A DNA stretch of 64,000 nt, taken from Burkholderia pyrrocinia. GTDB taxonomy: Bacteria > Pseudomonadota > Gammaproteobacteria > Burkholderiales > Burkholderiaceae. The notes under the pieces are model-generated. The model ran no database searches, was not told the origin of the DNA, and worked only from the letters and a program-made list of their open reading frames with translations. A program made the position numbers and the translations under genes. Below are positions 26,296 to 35,349 of this stretch, one piece after another (within the stretch, counting starts at the first letter, position 1; each line of letters opens with the position of its first letter). The stretch covers positions 1,736,001 to 1,800,000 of the forward strand of contig NZ_CP070978.1 of NCBI RefSeq assembly GCF_018417535.1, read 5' to 3'.

Positions 26296-26631
26296 TCAGG
26301 CGCCTCGACTGACCACCCAAGCAGTGGCATCCACCTCCACATCCACGGCTTCCAGCGCAGATCCCGAGCATGGTCCGTCGATACACACACCATCATCGAA
26401 CCGGAACAGCGCGCTGTGATGTGCACACATCAATACCTGCGACCGGTAGCAGGAAACATTGCCCGGTACAAAATCGAGCGGCACCGAAAAATGCGGGCAA
26501 CGATTCACGTAGGCCCATACCTGCTCGCCTCGCCGCACCACGATGACGGGGCGTCCGATGCATGCTTCGTCGACGACCCGCGCGCCGCCGTCAGGCACAT
26601 CGGAAAAGCGGCAGAGTTGCGTTGCGCCCAT
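26296..26631 (-). CDS. Small Rieske [2Fe-2S] protein
   Basis: This 111-residue protein is made almost entirely of a Rieske domain. The cluster ligands are Cys45 and His47 in NRCPHFSVP, and Cys69 and His72 in LMCAHHSALF. It could be an electron-transfer ferredoxin for an oxygenase, but no oxygenase alpha subunit or ferredoxin reductase is visible nearby. It starts 3 bases after the stop of the YciI-like gene and is the last gene of the hydroquinone cluster. Its partner is unknown. Confidence 0.85.
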   Translation of the reverse strand: MGATQLCRFSDVPDGGARVVDEACIGRPVIVVRRGEQVWAYVNRCPHFSVPLDFVPGNVSCYRSQVLMCAHHSALFRFDDGVCIDGPCSGSALEAVDVEVDATAWVVSRGA

Positions 26632-26634
26632 GAT

Positions 26635-26946
26635 TCACACTCTCTGCTCGGGGTTTCCCAGGCTCCAGTCCCACGGCCGCACTTCCACGCGCGAGAACAA
26701 CCCCTCCTTCACATACGGATCGTTTCCGACGAATTGCATCACCGCATGGATGTCGTCCGCCTCCACGACGAGCAGCGTTCCGTTCATCGCGTCGCCCTGA
26801 GGGTCCAGCGTCGGGCCGCCGAGCCGCACATACACGCCGTGCTGCGCAGCCGAGCGCAGGTAGCTTCGATGACTCGGCCGCACGCGGTCGCGCACCTCGC
26901 GCATGCCGGGCTGGTCCGTCGCAAACACCGCGAAAAATCGAGCCAT
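26635..26946 (-). CDS. YciI-like protein
   Basis: This 103-residue soluble protein of the YciI superfamily has a ferredoxin-like fold, with RVRPSHRSYLRSAAQHGVYV containing the conserved His of the family and a closing FVGNDPYVKEGLFSRVEV with the typical DPY motif. Homologues act on small aromatic or lactone intermediates in some pathways, but many have no known function. It sits 4 bases after the hydroxyquinol dioxygenase gene, so a role in that pathway, for example on a chlorinated or lactone by-product, is plausible but inferred. Confidence 0.85.
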   Translation of the reverse strand: MARFFAVFATDQPGMREVRDRVRPSHRSYLRSAAQHGVYVRLGGPTLDPQGDAMNGTLLVVEADDIHAVMQFVGNDPYVKEGLFSRVEVRPWDWSLGNPEQRV

Positions 26947-26950
26947 TTGG

Positions 26951-27820
26951 TCAGCTCCTGTCGAGGACGAAGTCGTACGTCGCTTCGCGGTACGGGCCGT
27001 TAAGGCCGATCTGACGGGCGAGCGCGTCATGCGCGGCGCGCTGGCGATACGCAACCATCAGCGACGGCTTCACGCCGAAAACGGCGTCCGACTTCAGATA
27101 CGGATCGTCCTCGTCGAACAGATGCGTGACGAGCGTACGGAACCCCGGCGCGTCGATCATGAAGTGCAGATGCGCGGGCCGCCACGGATGGCGGCCGGTG
27201 GCGTCGAGCATCTTCCCGACCGGGCCGTCGGTCGGAATGGGATAGCTGACCGGCAGAATCGTCGTGATCGCGTAACGGCCTTCGGCATCGGTCCGGTAGC
27301 GGCCGCGCAGGTTGCCGTGCGGTTGCGCCGTGTCCTGCCCGGAATACATGCCGTTCTCCGCCGTCTGCCACACGTCGAGCACCGCGTCCGTCACCGGAGC
27401 GCCGTCGGTGGTCAGCACGCGACCGTGCACGACGACCGGTGCGCCCGGCGTGAGTGCCATGTTCTCGCCATACGCACGCTCCGGCATCCCCTTGATATAG
27501 AACGGGCCGAACACCGTCGTTTCCGTTGTGCCGGTGGCGAAGCGATGGTTGATCGCATCGACGAGCATCGAGACGCCGAGCGTGTCCGACAACAGGATGA
27601 ACTCCTGGCGCACCACGTCGTCGCACATCTTCCCCGTCTCGGTCAGGAAGCGAATCGCCGCCATCCACTCGGCCTCCGTCAGTTCCGTCTCGCGTACGAA
27701 CGCATGAAGATGCCGCACGAGGCTCTGCATCAGCGTGCGCAGGCGCGGGTTCGGCGTGCCGTCGAAGCTCGCGACGACCTGCTCGGTCAGCCTCGTGTCG
27801 CCGTCATGGTGGTCGTTCAT
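26951..27820 (-). CDS. Hydroxyquinol 1,2-dioxygenase (intradiol)
   Basis: This 289-residue non-haem Fe(III) enzyme cleaves 1,2,4-trihydroxybenzene between its vicinal hydroxyls to maleylacetate. An N-terminal helical dimerisation domain (about 1-100) precedes the catalytic beta-sandwich with VFGPFYIKG. The iron ligands are visible as Tyr159 (NGMYSG), Tyr193 (VSYPIP), and His217 and His219 (RPAHLHF). The length matches hydroxyquinol rather than catechol or protocatechuate dioxygenases. It sits 31 bases after the maleylacetate reductase gene, which uses its product. Confidence 0.9.
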   Translation of the reverse strand: MNDHHDGDTRLTEQVVASFDGTPNPRLRTLMQSLVRHLHAFVRETELTEAEWMAAIRFLTETGKMCDDVVRQEFILLSDTLGVSMLVDAINHRFATGTTETTVFGPFYIKGMPERAYGENMALTPGAPVVVHGRVLTTDGAPVTDAVLDVWQTAENGMYSGQDTAQPHGNLRGRYRTDAEGRYAITTILPVSYPIPTDGPVGKMLDATGRHPWRPAHLHFMIDAPGFRTLVTHLFDEDDPYLKSDAVFGVKPSLMVAYRQRAAHDALARQIGLNGPYREATYDFVLDRS

Positions 27821-27851
27821 CACGTTTGTCTCCGCTTGCGCGTCCGGCCAT

Positions 27852-28919
27852 TCAATGCGGTGCGCGCCCTTCCCACGCGTCCTGGAGCAACGCGCGAATC
27901 GCCGCGCGCTCGATCGGCCGCGGGTTCGCATACGGGTTCCGGCACGCGAGGTCGGCCGCTTCGTCGAGGCCTTCCTGCGGCATCCCGATGTCGGCGAGCA
28001 CCGGCGCGATGCCGAGCTGCTCGTTCAACCTGAACAGCAGCGGGCCGGCTTCCGCTGCATCGTTCCCGCCCAGCGCCCGCGCGACGCGGCGCAGCGCGTC
28101 GGGTGCAGCGGCGTGGTTGTAGTGCGCGGTATGCGGCAACATCGCCGCGTGCGTCTGCGCGTGCGGCAGGTTGAAGGTGCCGCCGAGCGTGTGACAGAGC
28201 TTGTGGTGCAACGCCATGCCGACCGCGCCAAGGCAGGTTCCCGCGAGCCAGGCACCATACAACGCGCGGCTGCGCATCGTTCGGTCTTCCGGATCGCGCA
28301 CCACGACCGGCAATGCTTCGCCGAGCGCGCGAATCGATTCTTCGGCCATCAGGCTGATCACCGGGTTCGCGTCTTCCGCATAGAGCGCCTCGACCGCGTG
28401 CGCCATCGCATTGACGCCGGACGCCGCCGAAATGCCCGGCGGCAGCGACAACGTCAACGACGGGTCGTAGAGCACGGTACGCGGCAGCACGCGTGCGTCG
28501 CGCCCGGTGCGCTTCAGCCGGCCTTCGGTGAGACCGAAGATCGGCGTCATCTCCGAACCGGCGTAAGTCGTCGGCACGGCCAGGATCGGCAGCGACGATT
28601 CGAGCGCAATGGCCTTGCCCAACCCGATCGTCGAACCGCCGCCGATCGCGATGCAACAGTCCGCGCCCAGCTCGGCGGCCATCTCGCGCGCGGCGCGCGC
28701 GACTTCGACCGGAACGTGCATGACCGCCTGCGCGCACACGCCGGCCGCGCGCTCGCCGAGCACCTCCTTCACTCGGTCGGCAAGCGGCCGCTGCTCGGGC
28801 GTGGACAGGATGAGCGCGCGGTGCGCGCCGAGCGTCGACAGCTCGTCCGGCAGCCTGGCGAGCGCACCCCATTCGAACACCACGCGGGAAGGCGTGCCTT
28901 GATAGACGAAGCGTTCCAT
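27852..28919 (-). CDS. pnpF: Maleylacetate reductase
   Basis: This 355-residue iron-type alcohol dehydrogenase-fold enzyme reduces maleylacetate to 3-oxoadipate with NAD(P)H. It shows the nucleotide-binding CIAIGGGSTIGLGKAIA, the signature PTTYAGSEMTPIFG, metal-region GVNAMAHAVEALYA, and HHKLCHTLGGTFNLPHAQTH. These motifs and the length fit the maleylacetate reductase group. It lies 7 bases after the semialdehyde dehydrogenase gene and receives product from both the hydroquinone and hydroxyquinol branches. The start at 28919 opens MERFVYQGTPSRVVF, typical of the family. Confidence 0.92.
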   Translation of the reverse strand: MERFVYQGTPSRVVFEWGALARLPDELSTLGAHRALILSTPEQRPLADRVKEVLGERAAGVCAQAVMHVPVEVARAAREMAAELGADCCIAIGGGSTIGLGKAIALESSLPILAVPTTYAGSEMTPIFGLTEGRLKRTGRDARVLPRTVLYDPSLTLSLPPGISAASGVNAMAHAVEALYAEDANPVISLMAEESIRALGEALPVVVRDPEDRTMRSRALYGAWLAGTCLGAVGMALHHKLCHTLGGTFNLPHAQTHAAMLPHTAHYNHAAAPDALRRVARALGGNDAAEAGPLLFRLNEQLGIAPVLADIGMPQEGLDEAADLACRNPYANPRPIERAAIRALLQDAWEGRAPH

Positions 28920-28926
28920 GAAAGCC

Positions 28927-30393
28927 TCAGCGCTTGAAGTGCGGCGGCACGTTGCCGTCGACATTGACCCATACCGAGCGCGCTTCCGTGTAGTCGTGCA
29001 TCGCCTCGAAGCCCATCTCGCGGCCGTAGCCCGACTTGCCCACGCCGCCGAACGGGCTGCCCGGATTGACGCGCTTGTAGCAGTTGATCCAGCACATGCC
29101 CGCATTGATCTGCGACGCCATCTTGTGCGCACGCGAGAGGTCCTTGGTCCAGAGGCCGCTGCCCAGCCCGTATTCCGTCGCGTTGGCGATGGCAAGCGCT
29201 TCCTCGTCGCTGCCGAAGCGCAGCACGGTGACGAACGGACCGAACACTTCCTCCTGCGCGACGCGGTCGGTCGCGCTTTTGGCTTCGATGACCGTCGGGC
29301 GCACATAGTAGCCATTGGCGAGCGCCGGATCTTGCGGCGCGCTGCCGCCGGCGAGCACGCGGCCGCCCTGCTCGCGCGCGACGTCGACGAACGACAGCAC
29401 GCGCTCGAGGTGCTGCTTCGACGTCAGCGGGCCCATCTCGGTATCGGCGTCGAGCGGGTTGCCGATCCGGATCGACGATGCGAGTGCGACGAAGCGCTCG
29501 AGGAACGCGTCCGCGATGCGTTCGTGCAGCACGAGACGCGAACCCGCGATACACGCCTGCCCCTGGTTGTGAAAGATCGCCCAAGCGGCGCCGTTGATGG
29601 CGGCATCGAGGTCGGCATCGTCGAAGACGATGTTGGCGCCCTTGCCGCCCAGCTCCAGTTGAACGCGCTTCAGGTTGCCCTGCGACGCTTCGACGATCCG
29701 GCGGCCGGTCGCCGTCGAACCGGTGAACGCGATCTTCCCGACGCCCGGGTGTTCGGCGAGCCGCTGGCCGGCCGTATGCCCGTAGCCGGGGACGATATTG
29801 ACGACGCCCGCGGGGAACCCGACCTCGGCCATCAGTTCGACGATGCGCAACGTCGACAACGGCGTGATTTCCGACGGCTTGAGCACCACCGTGTTGCCGG
29901 CGGCCAGCGCCGGACCCATCTTCCAGCTCGTGAACATCAACGGAAAATTCCACGGCACGATCTGGCCGACGACGCCGATCGGCGCGCGCTGCACATAGTT
30001 CAGAAAGCCGGTTTCGACGGGAATTACCGAACCCTGGAGCTTGTCGGCCATGCCGCCGAAGTAGCGGAAGCAGGCGGCCGTGCGCGGCACGTCGAGCGAG
30101 CGCGAATCGCGAATCGGGTGGCCGGTGTCCAGCGATTCGAGCTGCGCCAGCTCCTCCGCATTGGCCTCGATCGCATCGGCCAGGCGCAGCAGCAGCCGGC
30201 CGCGCTCGGCTGCCGGCATGGCCGACCATTTCGGGAACGCGCGGGTCGCGGCTTCGACGGCCAGATCCACGTCCGCCGCGGTGGCCGCAGCGATCTTCGC
30301 GATGACGGAGCCGTCGTGAGGATTCAGCACGTCGATCGTGCCGCGGTCGACGGCGTCAACGAAGCGCCCGTCGATGAAGAGTTGGGTTTGCAT
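28927..30393 (-). CDS. pnpE: 4-hydroxymuconic semialdehyde dehydrogenase (ALDH)
   Basis: This 488-residue NAD(P)-dependent aldehyde dehydrogenase has the standard motifs: VVGQIVPWNFPLMF, FTGSTATGRRI, VQLELGGKGANIV with the general-base Glu, and the catalytic Cys in HNQGQACIAGSRL. In this cluster it should oxidise 4-hydroxymuconic semialdehyde, the ring-cleavage product of hydroquinone, to maleylacetate. That assignment rests on its position directly between the hydroquinone dioxygenase and maleylacetate reductase genes; by sequence alone it would be a generic aldehyde dehydrogenase. Confidence 0.88.
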   Translation of the reverse strand: MQTQLFIDGRFVDAVDRGTIDVLNPHDGSVIAKIAAATAADVDLAVEAATRAFPKWSAMPAAERGRLLLRLADAIEANAEELAQLESLDTGHPIRDSRSLDVPRTAACFRYFGGMADKLQGSVIPVETGFLNYVQRAPIGVVGQIVPWNFPLMFTSWKMGPALAAGNTVVLKPSEITPLSTLRIVELMAEVGFPAGVVNIVPGYGHTAGQRLAEHPGVGKIAFTGSTATGRRIVEASQGNLKRVQLELGGKGANIVFDDADLDAAINGAAWAIFHNQGQACIAGSRLVLHERIADAFLERFVALASSIRIGNPLDADTEMGPLTSKQHLERVLSFVDVAREQGGRVLAGGSAPQDPALANGYYVRPTVIEAKSATDRVAQEEVFGPFVTVLRFGSDEEALAIANATEYGLGSGLWTKDLSRAHKMASQINAGMCWINCYKRVNPGSPFGGVGKSGYGREMGFEAMHDYTEARSVWVNVDGNVPPHFKR

Positions 30394-30443
30394 GAATCGT
30401 CCTCGATATAGTGCTGAATCTGAATCTGAAGCTGAAGCGCTGC

Positions 30444-31463
30444 CTAGAACGCGATCGGATACGGAGCCAGCTCGCCGCTCTCGTAGCGTTGCGGCAGGTC
30501 CGGCGTCGCGTTTTCCCAGACCAGCAGCATCGAACGCTTCGTGGAATAGCCCTGATGCCGGATGTCGGCGGGCATCGCGCAAATGTCGCCGGCGCGCATC
30601 GTGACGCGTGCCCGCGGCGCGCCGGTGTTCTTGTCGCCGATGTCCCACACGATTTCGTCGGACAGTTGCAGGAACCATTCGACGCGATCGTTGCCGTGGA
30701 AGACCGGCAGGATGAATTCCTCGGTGGTCGGGCAGAACAGGCTGCGCCCGCACACCGACGTGACCGACGGATTCCATGTCACGTCCGAGCGCGACAGATA
30801 CTTGAACAGGTTGAACGCGTGAAGCTCGCCTTCGAAGCCCGGCTCGACATGCACCTCCGGCTCGTCCTGGGCGACATCGAGGAACGCGCGGTTGACCGGC
30901 GGGTCGTCGCGCAGCGGCGAGTCGCCTTCGAGGCCCGGCATGCGGCGCGTCGCGATCCGCGTGCGCTCGATGGCCGACCCGTTTTCGCCGTGCTTGCGCC
31001 CGAATGCCGTGCCCGTTTCCTCGGGCGCCGCGAACGGGTCGAAGCCTTCGTTCGTCCAGTCGTGCAGCATTGCCTTGAAGGTCGCCATGATCGTCGGCGT
31101 TTCGAAGGTCTCGGTGTAGTCGACCCCGGCGTCTTTCAGGATGCCGTTGAAGGTGCCCGCATACATGTCCACCTTGCCGTAGTGATTGCGCGTGCCGAAC
31201 ACGTGATCGAAATTCACCCAGCCGTAGAAGAAGCCCCACGCCACGTCGCGCATCATCGCGCGCAGGAACGCGTCCGCCGGCATCGCATGCGTGCGCGTCT
31301 GGCCTTTCGCGGGCCAGCTGATCTTCACGAAATATTCGTCGCGCTGGAACGCGAATTCGCCGAGCTGGAAGCGGCGGTAGCCGGTGACCGCATCGGCCTC
31401 CGTGGATCGCACCAGATCGGCTGCAAAGCCCGCGGAAGGGTCGAGGGTTTCGAGGGTGGCCAT
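30444..31463 (-). CDS. pnpD: Hydroquinone 1,2-dioxygenase, large (catalytic) subunit
   Basis: This 339-residue cupin-fold protein is the iron-bearing subunit of the two-component hydroquinone dioxygenase, which opens hydroquinone to 4-hydroxymuconic semialdehyde. His256, Asn258 and Glu262 (in FHGNDRVEWF) and His303 (DIRHQGY) fall at the ligand positions I recall for PnpCD of the 4-nitrophenol pathway, including the rare Asn ligand. The length (about 38 kDa) also matches the known large subunit. CAGGAGA precedes the ATG. The small-subunit gene is 42 bases upstream. This distinguishes it from ordinary extradiol or intradiol enzymes. Confidence 0.9.
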   Translation of the reverse strand: MATLETLDPSAGFAADLVRSTEADAVTGYRRFQLGEFAFQRDEYFVKISWPAKGQTRTHAMPADAFLRAMMRDVAWGFFYGWVNFDHVFGTRNHYGKVDMYAGTFNGILKDAGVDYTETFETPTIMATFKAMLHDWTNEGFDPFAAPEETGTAFGRKHGENGSAIERTRIATRRMPGLEGDSPLRDDPPVNRAFLDVAQDEPEVHVEPGFEGELHAFNLFKYLSRSDVTWNPSVTSVCGRSLFCPTTEEFILPVFHGNDRVEWFLQLSDEIVWDIGDKNTGAPRARVTMRAGDICAMPADIRHQGYSTKRSMLLVWENATPDLPQRYESGELAPYPIAF

Positions 31464-31505
31464 AACGTGTCTCCTGGGGTAGTCGAATGTGAGCGGTCGG
31501 AAGGG

Positions 31506-32000
31506 TCAGTGCAGGCAGATCTCGGCCCACTTCTCGACGGACAGCTCGCCGAGGATGGTCTGCACGAGCGCGACACCCGGCTTGCCGGCGACGAAGCGAT
31601 ACGCACAGCCGGCCGGCAGCAGCGCCTGATGTCCGTTGCGCAGGACGACGTACCCCATGTTGCGGCCGGCCGGTTGCGTGCCGGCGCTGACGGTGCCGCG
31701 GCCCGATGCCGGCGGCGTGTCGAGCTTGATGAATTCGATCCGGACTTCGCCATCCATCTGGATCGTGAACTCGTCATGGGCGCACGCGAACCAGGGCGAC
31801 TGGCCCTCGGTCCTCATCACTTCGATCACGTATTCGAGATTCTTGCCGGCGACGACCTTTTCGTAAGGGGCCGACTTCGCTGCCACGTCGAAGACGTTCG
31901 AGAATGCGTAGTGCTGGGCGCTGCCGCTGGTGATTTCGATCTCGCCCTTCCTGTAGCTGTCGAGCGAGCCAAAGACGGTGTGGAATGCCGTGTCGGTCAT
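31506..32000 (-). CDS. pnpC: Hydroquinone 1,2-dioxygenase, small subunit
   Basis: This 164-residue protein (about 18 kDa) matches the size of the small subunit of the alpha2beta2 hydroquinone dioxygenase and directly precedes the large-subunit gene. It is beta-rich, cupin-like (DEFTIQMDGEVRIEFIKLD; MGYVVLRNGHQALLPAG), and lacks the His/Glu metal set, in keeping with a structural role. CAGGAGAC lies just upstream of the ATG at 32000, favouring it over an in-frame ATG at 32069. It is the first enzyme gene of the cluster, 114 bases after the LysR regulator. Confidence 0.87.
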   Translation of the reverse strand: MTDTAFHTVFGSLDSYRKGEIEITSGSAQHYAFSNVFDVAAKSAPYEKVVAGKNLEYVIEVMRTEGQSPWFACAHDEFTIQMDGEVRIEFIKLDTPPASGRGTVSAGTQPAGRNMGYVVLRNGHQALLPAGCAYRFVAGKPGVALVQTILGELSVEKWAEICLH

Positions 32001-32114
32001 TGCTGTCTCCTGAGTTGAACTGCTTGTTGGATTCAACTCTAGGGGCAAGGAACAGCGGCAACAAGGCAACGGATGGCGATTACGGCATTTGCGTTTCGCG
32101 AATAATCGCGCGAT

Positions 32115-33044
32115 TCACCGCACCCAGCCACGCTCCAGCAGCGGAAGATCCCACGGGGACTCGGCGCCGATGTATTCGGCGAGGAATTCGACCAGAGCCT
32201 TCACCTTCAACGCCTGTCGCTGCGTTGCGGGATAAACGGCGGCAAAGCTCAGCGGCGCGAGCTGGTAGTCGGTCAGGATCGGCACCAGCCGGCCCGCGAC
32301 GAGCGCGTCGCTCGCCACCAGCGTCGGCAGGCAAACGATGCCGCCGCCGGTCAGCGCGTACTCGCGCAGCAGGTGAACGGAGTTCGAGCGAATCATGCCC
32401 GGCAGCTCCATTTCGACGACCTCGTCGTCGCGCGTCATCGTCCAGCGATTGCGCGACGGATAACCCGAATACAGCGCGGTGGTGTGCTGCAGCAAATCGC
32501 GCGGATGTTGTGGTGCACCATGCGCTTCGAGGTAAGCGGGTGACGCGCAGAAGAGACGCCTGACCGTGAACAGCCGTCGCTCGATCAGCGACTCGGAAAT
32601 CGGCGGAAAGATCTGGAACGCGATGTCGAACCCTTCTTCGACAGGGTCCACGACACGATCGTTGACGATGACGTCGAGCTGGATGCCCGGGTAGCGTCGA
32701 TTGAATTCGACCAGCGGCGCGCCGAAGTGATCGAGCGCGAAACCGGGCAGCATCTGGATGCGCAGCCGCCCGGTCGGCGTGGCGCGAAGCTCGCGCATCT
32801 GGTCCGTCAACTCGTTGACGCGCCCCACCACCTCGGCGCACTCGCGATAGAACGCTTCGCCCACTTCGGACAAGCGCACGTGGCGCGTGCTGCGATGAAA
32901 CAGCGGCGCATTGACGAACTTCTCGAGCTGCTGGATGCGGTTCGTCACGACCGAACTCGTCACACCAAGCTGCCGCGCCGCCTCGGCGAAGCTGCTCGCC
33001 TCGGCGACTCTTACGAATGCCTCGATGCTCAGAAACCGGTCCAT
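32115..33044 (-). CDS. LysR family transcriptional regulator of the hydroquinone cluster
   Basis: This 309-residue regulator has a LysR N-terminal helix-turn-helix (FVRVAEASSFAEAARQLGVT then SSVVTNRIQQLEK) and a periplasmic-binding-like effector domain. It is transcribed in the same direction as the catabolic genes and lies just upstream of them, unlike the usual divergent layout. It is probably the activator responding to hydroquinone or a related phenol. The 114-base gap downstream is the expected promoter region, but I could not settle on one T-N11-A box. Confidence 0.9.
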   Translation of the reverse strand: MDRFLSIEAFVRVAEASSFAEAARQLGVTSSVVTNRIQQLEKFVNAPLFHRSTRHVRLSEVGEAFYRECAEVVGRVNELTDQMRELRATPTGRLRIQMLPGFALDHFGAPLVEFNRRYPGIQLDVIVNDRVVDPVEEGFDIAFQIFPPISESLIERRLFTVRRLFCASPAYLEAHGAPQHPRDLLQHTTALYSGYPSRNRWTMTRDDEVVEMELPGMIRSNSVHLLREYALTGGGIVCLPTLVASDALVAGRLVPILTDYQLAPLSFAAVYPATQRQALKVKALVEFLAEYIGAESPWDLPLLERGWVR

Positions 33045-33196
33045 ACTGCGCCCTTTTTCGACAGCGAAGTCACCAGTCTACCTGTAGCGGGCCATGGGCT
33101 GCGTCATGCGAAAGGCGTCACTGTGTCGCCCAAACGATGTCAATCGCGGAGCGAAGCGCACCGGCACCGGCGTTCGCCGGCACGCCCGCGCGGCTA

Positions 33197-34450
33197 TTAC
33201 CTCGGCTGCTTGCCGGCCGCCAGTTCCGGTTGCGCGACCACGCGACGCTGCAGCACGGCAGGCGCGGTTTCCTTCAACAGCATGCTGACCAGGATGCCCA
33301 GCACGACCGCGCACATCGGCAACCACAGAATGTTCTGGATACCGAAGTGTGCGGCGACGTAGCCGCCCATCGCCGGCGCGATGCCGCCGCCGAATATCTC
33401 GCCGACGCCGACCACCACGCCGATGGACGTCGACACGAGGCCGACGGGCGCCGCCTCGGTCGCGACCGGGCCGGACAGCAGCGATACCAGCCCGAGCGTA
33501 AAGAACGACGCGACGAACAGGACGCCGAACAACGCGAGCGGCTGCGGGCCGAGGCCGCGGAAGATATAGAGCATCAAGGCCGTTCCCGCGAAGCCGACGA
33601 TACTCGCGAGGCGGCGGCCGACCAGATCGGAGAGGCCGGGCAACCCGAACTGCCCGAGAAAACCGCCGAAGCCGATCGCCGAAACCACGAGGCCCATCTT
33701 CTGCGTGCCGAGCGACAGGTAATCCGTCAGGTACAGCGGCAGCAGCGCGCCGAGCACGAAGACGCCGGTCATCGCGCAGCACAGTGCGGCCATCGCGACG
33801 AGGATGTTGCGGCTCTTGAGCACATGGCCGAGCGAAGCCGGCGCGTGTTCCGACGCAACCGCCTTCGTGACCTTCGGCTCGCGGATGACGAAGAACATGA
33901 TCGCGCCGAGGATCAGGCCGGGAATCGCCACCAGCGCAAAGACCCAGCGCCACGACACGAAGCCGAGCAACTGCGTGGCAATGATCGGGGACAGCGCCAG
34001 TCCGAACAGCGCGAAGCCGCTTTGTTGCAGGCCGAGATTCAGGCCGCGCCGCCGCGGATGCGACGCGTCGGCCGTCGCCGCGAAACTCGTCGGACAGAAC
34101 GAGCCTTCAGCGACGCCCATCAGCCCGCGAATCGCCATCAGCCCGAGCAGGCCGCCCGCGAGCCCCGAAAAGCCGGACAGCAGCGAGAACGCGATGATGG
34201 CCGGAATGAGCACCTTCCTCCGGCCGATCTTGTCCGAGATACCACCCATCAGCGCCGCGAAGACGCCCCACGACAGGCCGAGCACGCCGATGCAGTTGCC
34301 GACGTCCTGCGCGGTCAGGTTGAGGTCCTTCATGATCGAAGGGAACAGCGGCGCGATGAGCCAGCGGTCGAGGCCGACCAGCCCGAAACCGAGCGCCAGC
34401 AGCGTCACCGCCTTCCATTCATAGGAGGTATCCCACTCGTTTGCTTTCAT
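33197..34450 (-). CDS. MFS transporter, aromatic acid or sugar-acid type
   Basis: This 417-residue, 12-helix permease shows the MFS loop 2-3 motif GGISDKIGRRKVLI and the matching loop 8-9 DLVGRRLASIVG. The first helix FGLVGLDRWLIAPLFPSIM resembles the anion:cation and aromatic acid symporter groups. GGAGA precedes the ATG at 34450 (MKANEWDTSYEW). It lies upstream of the LysR and hydroquinone genes on the same strand, so it likely imports the precursor whose breakdown yields hydroquinone. That precursor is not revealed. Confidence 0.85.
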   Translation of the reverse strand: MKANEWDTSYEWKAVTLLALGFGLVGLDRWLIAPLFPSIMKDLNLTAQDVGNCIGVLGLSWGVFAALMGGISDKIGRRKVLIPAIIAFSLLSGFSGLAGGLLGLMAIRGLMGVAEGSFCPTSFAATADASHPRRRGLNLGLQQSGFALFGLALSPIIATQLLGFVSWRWVFALVAIPGLILGAIMFFVIREPKVTKAVASEHAPASLGHVLKSRNILVAMAALCCAMTGVFVLGALLPLYLTDYLSLGTQKMGLVVSAIGFGGFLGQFGLPGLSDLVGRRLASIVGFAGTALMLYIFRGLGPQPLALFGVLFVASFFTLGLVSLLSGPVATEAAPVGLVSTSIGVVVGVGEIFGGGIAPAMGGYVAAHFGIQNILWLPMCAVVLGILVSMLLKETAPAVLQRRVVAQPELAAGKQPR

Positions 34451-35349
34451 TTCCGTCTCCGTGGACGCCGGTTCGCCTGCGCGCGCCGCAGCGCCTGCGC
34501 ATGAGCCAGGTCCGATGTCTTTTGTGTGCGACGCGAATCGCGACGAAGTGCCGGCCGCCTTTCCGGTTTCAGGCGTCGAATTCAATCAGCCGACGCCCGA
34601 ACGATAGGTGCAAGGCCGCGGATCCGGTATGGAACAACCGGCGAACGCGCCATTCGCGAAATGCAAATAATCGGGAGGGGTGGGCGAAAGTGTCGGTGGG
34701 GAAGCATGGAGTGAATCGGCGCGGCGTTGAAAATGACGCTCGCGCACGCGTTACGGGGAAATCCCTCATGGACATCGAAGAATCGGTGTATTGCCCCGTT
34801 TACGCCCTGCCTGCATACGACCCGGCAAGCTCGGCGCCAACGTGTTCGATCCGGATATATGGCACGACTCATCCTGCACCACCCGACGGCGCTACCGGTG
34901 TGAACCCTGCGGCAGGCGTTTTTTGACTGTACATGCTCGAACAGACACGCACGGCAAGTGCACGAGCACGATCCTGTTCTGGCCCCTTCCGATACTGCAA
35001 TGTGCCGATGTCCATTCTGAATTGGGAAAAGCCTGATTTTTAATATTGACGATCCCATTCGGTTTCGACGAAAAAACCAGCCATCGCGGTGCGACGACCC
35101 GAAAAGAACAGATACGAATATCACCGAATATGTTCGATATAGGACTTTTATTAACAGATCCACCTCAACAAAAACGTCAAATACTGTTTCTTAACGCACG
35201 ATTTTTCATCTCAAAATATCAATACGTATTGAAACCGATATAAGTTTGATATTCTCCGCGTCGAAATTACGAACGCCATCGTTTTATCGAACCGAGAGTC
35301 CGATTCGAACAAGTCCGAATCCGGAAAAAATAATAACGAGATTGCCGTC
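34451..35349. other. Long non-coding stretch, AT-rich before vgrG
   Basis: About 900 bases with no gene I can support. From roughly 35030 to 35340 the DNA is strikingly AT-rich for this genome, with several runs of A and T. This marks the left border of the type VI cargo island and probably houses the vgrG promoter. Short open frames across 34440-35240 lack family resemblance. Confidence 0.6.

Noticed and set aside
32001..32114. LysR binding box between the regulator and pnpC
   Set aside because: Several T/A-ended half sites can be drawn (for example around CGCGAATAATCGCG), but none stands out enough to annotate.
34441..35243. Short frames before vgrG as possible effector or immunity genes
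   Set aside because: None has a ribosome-binding site with convincing codon use, signal or domain; the region looks non-coding.
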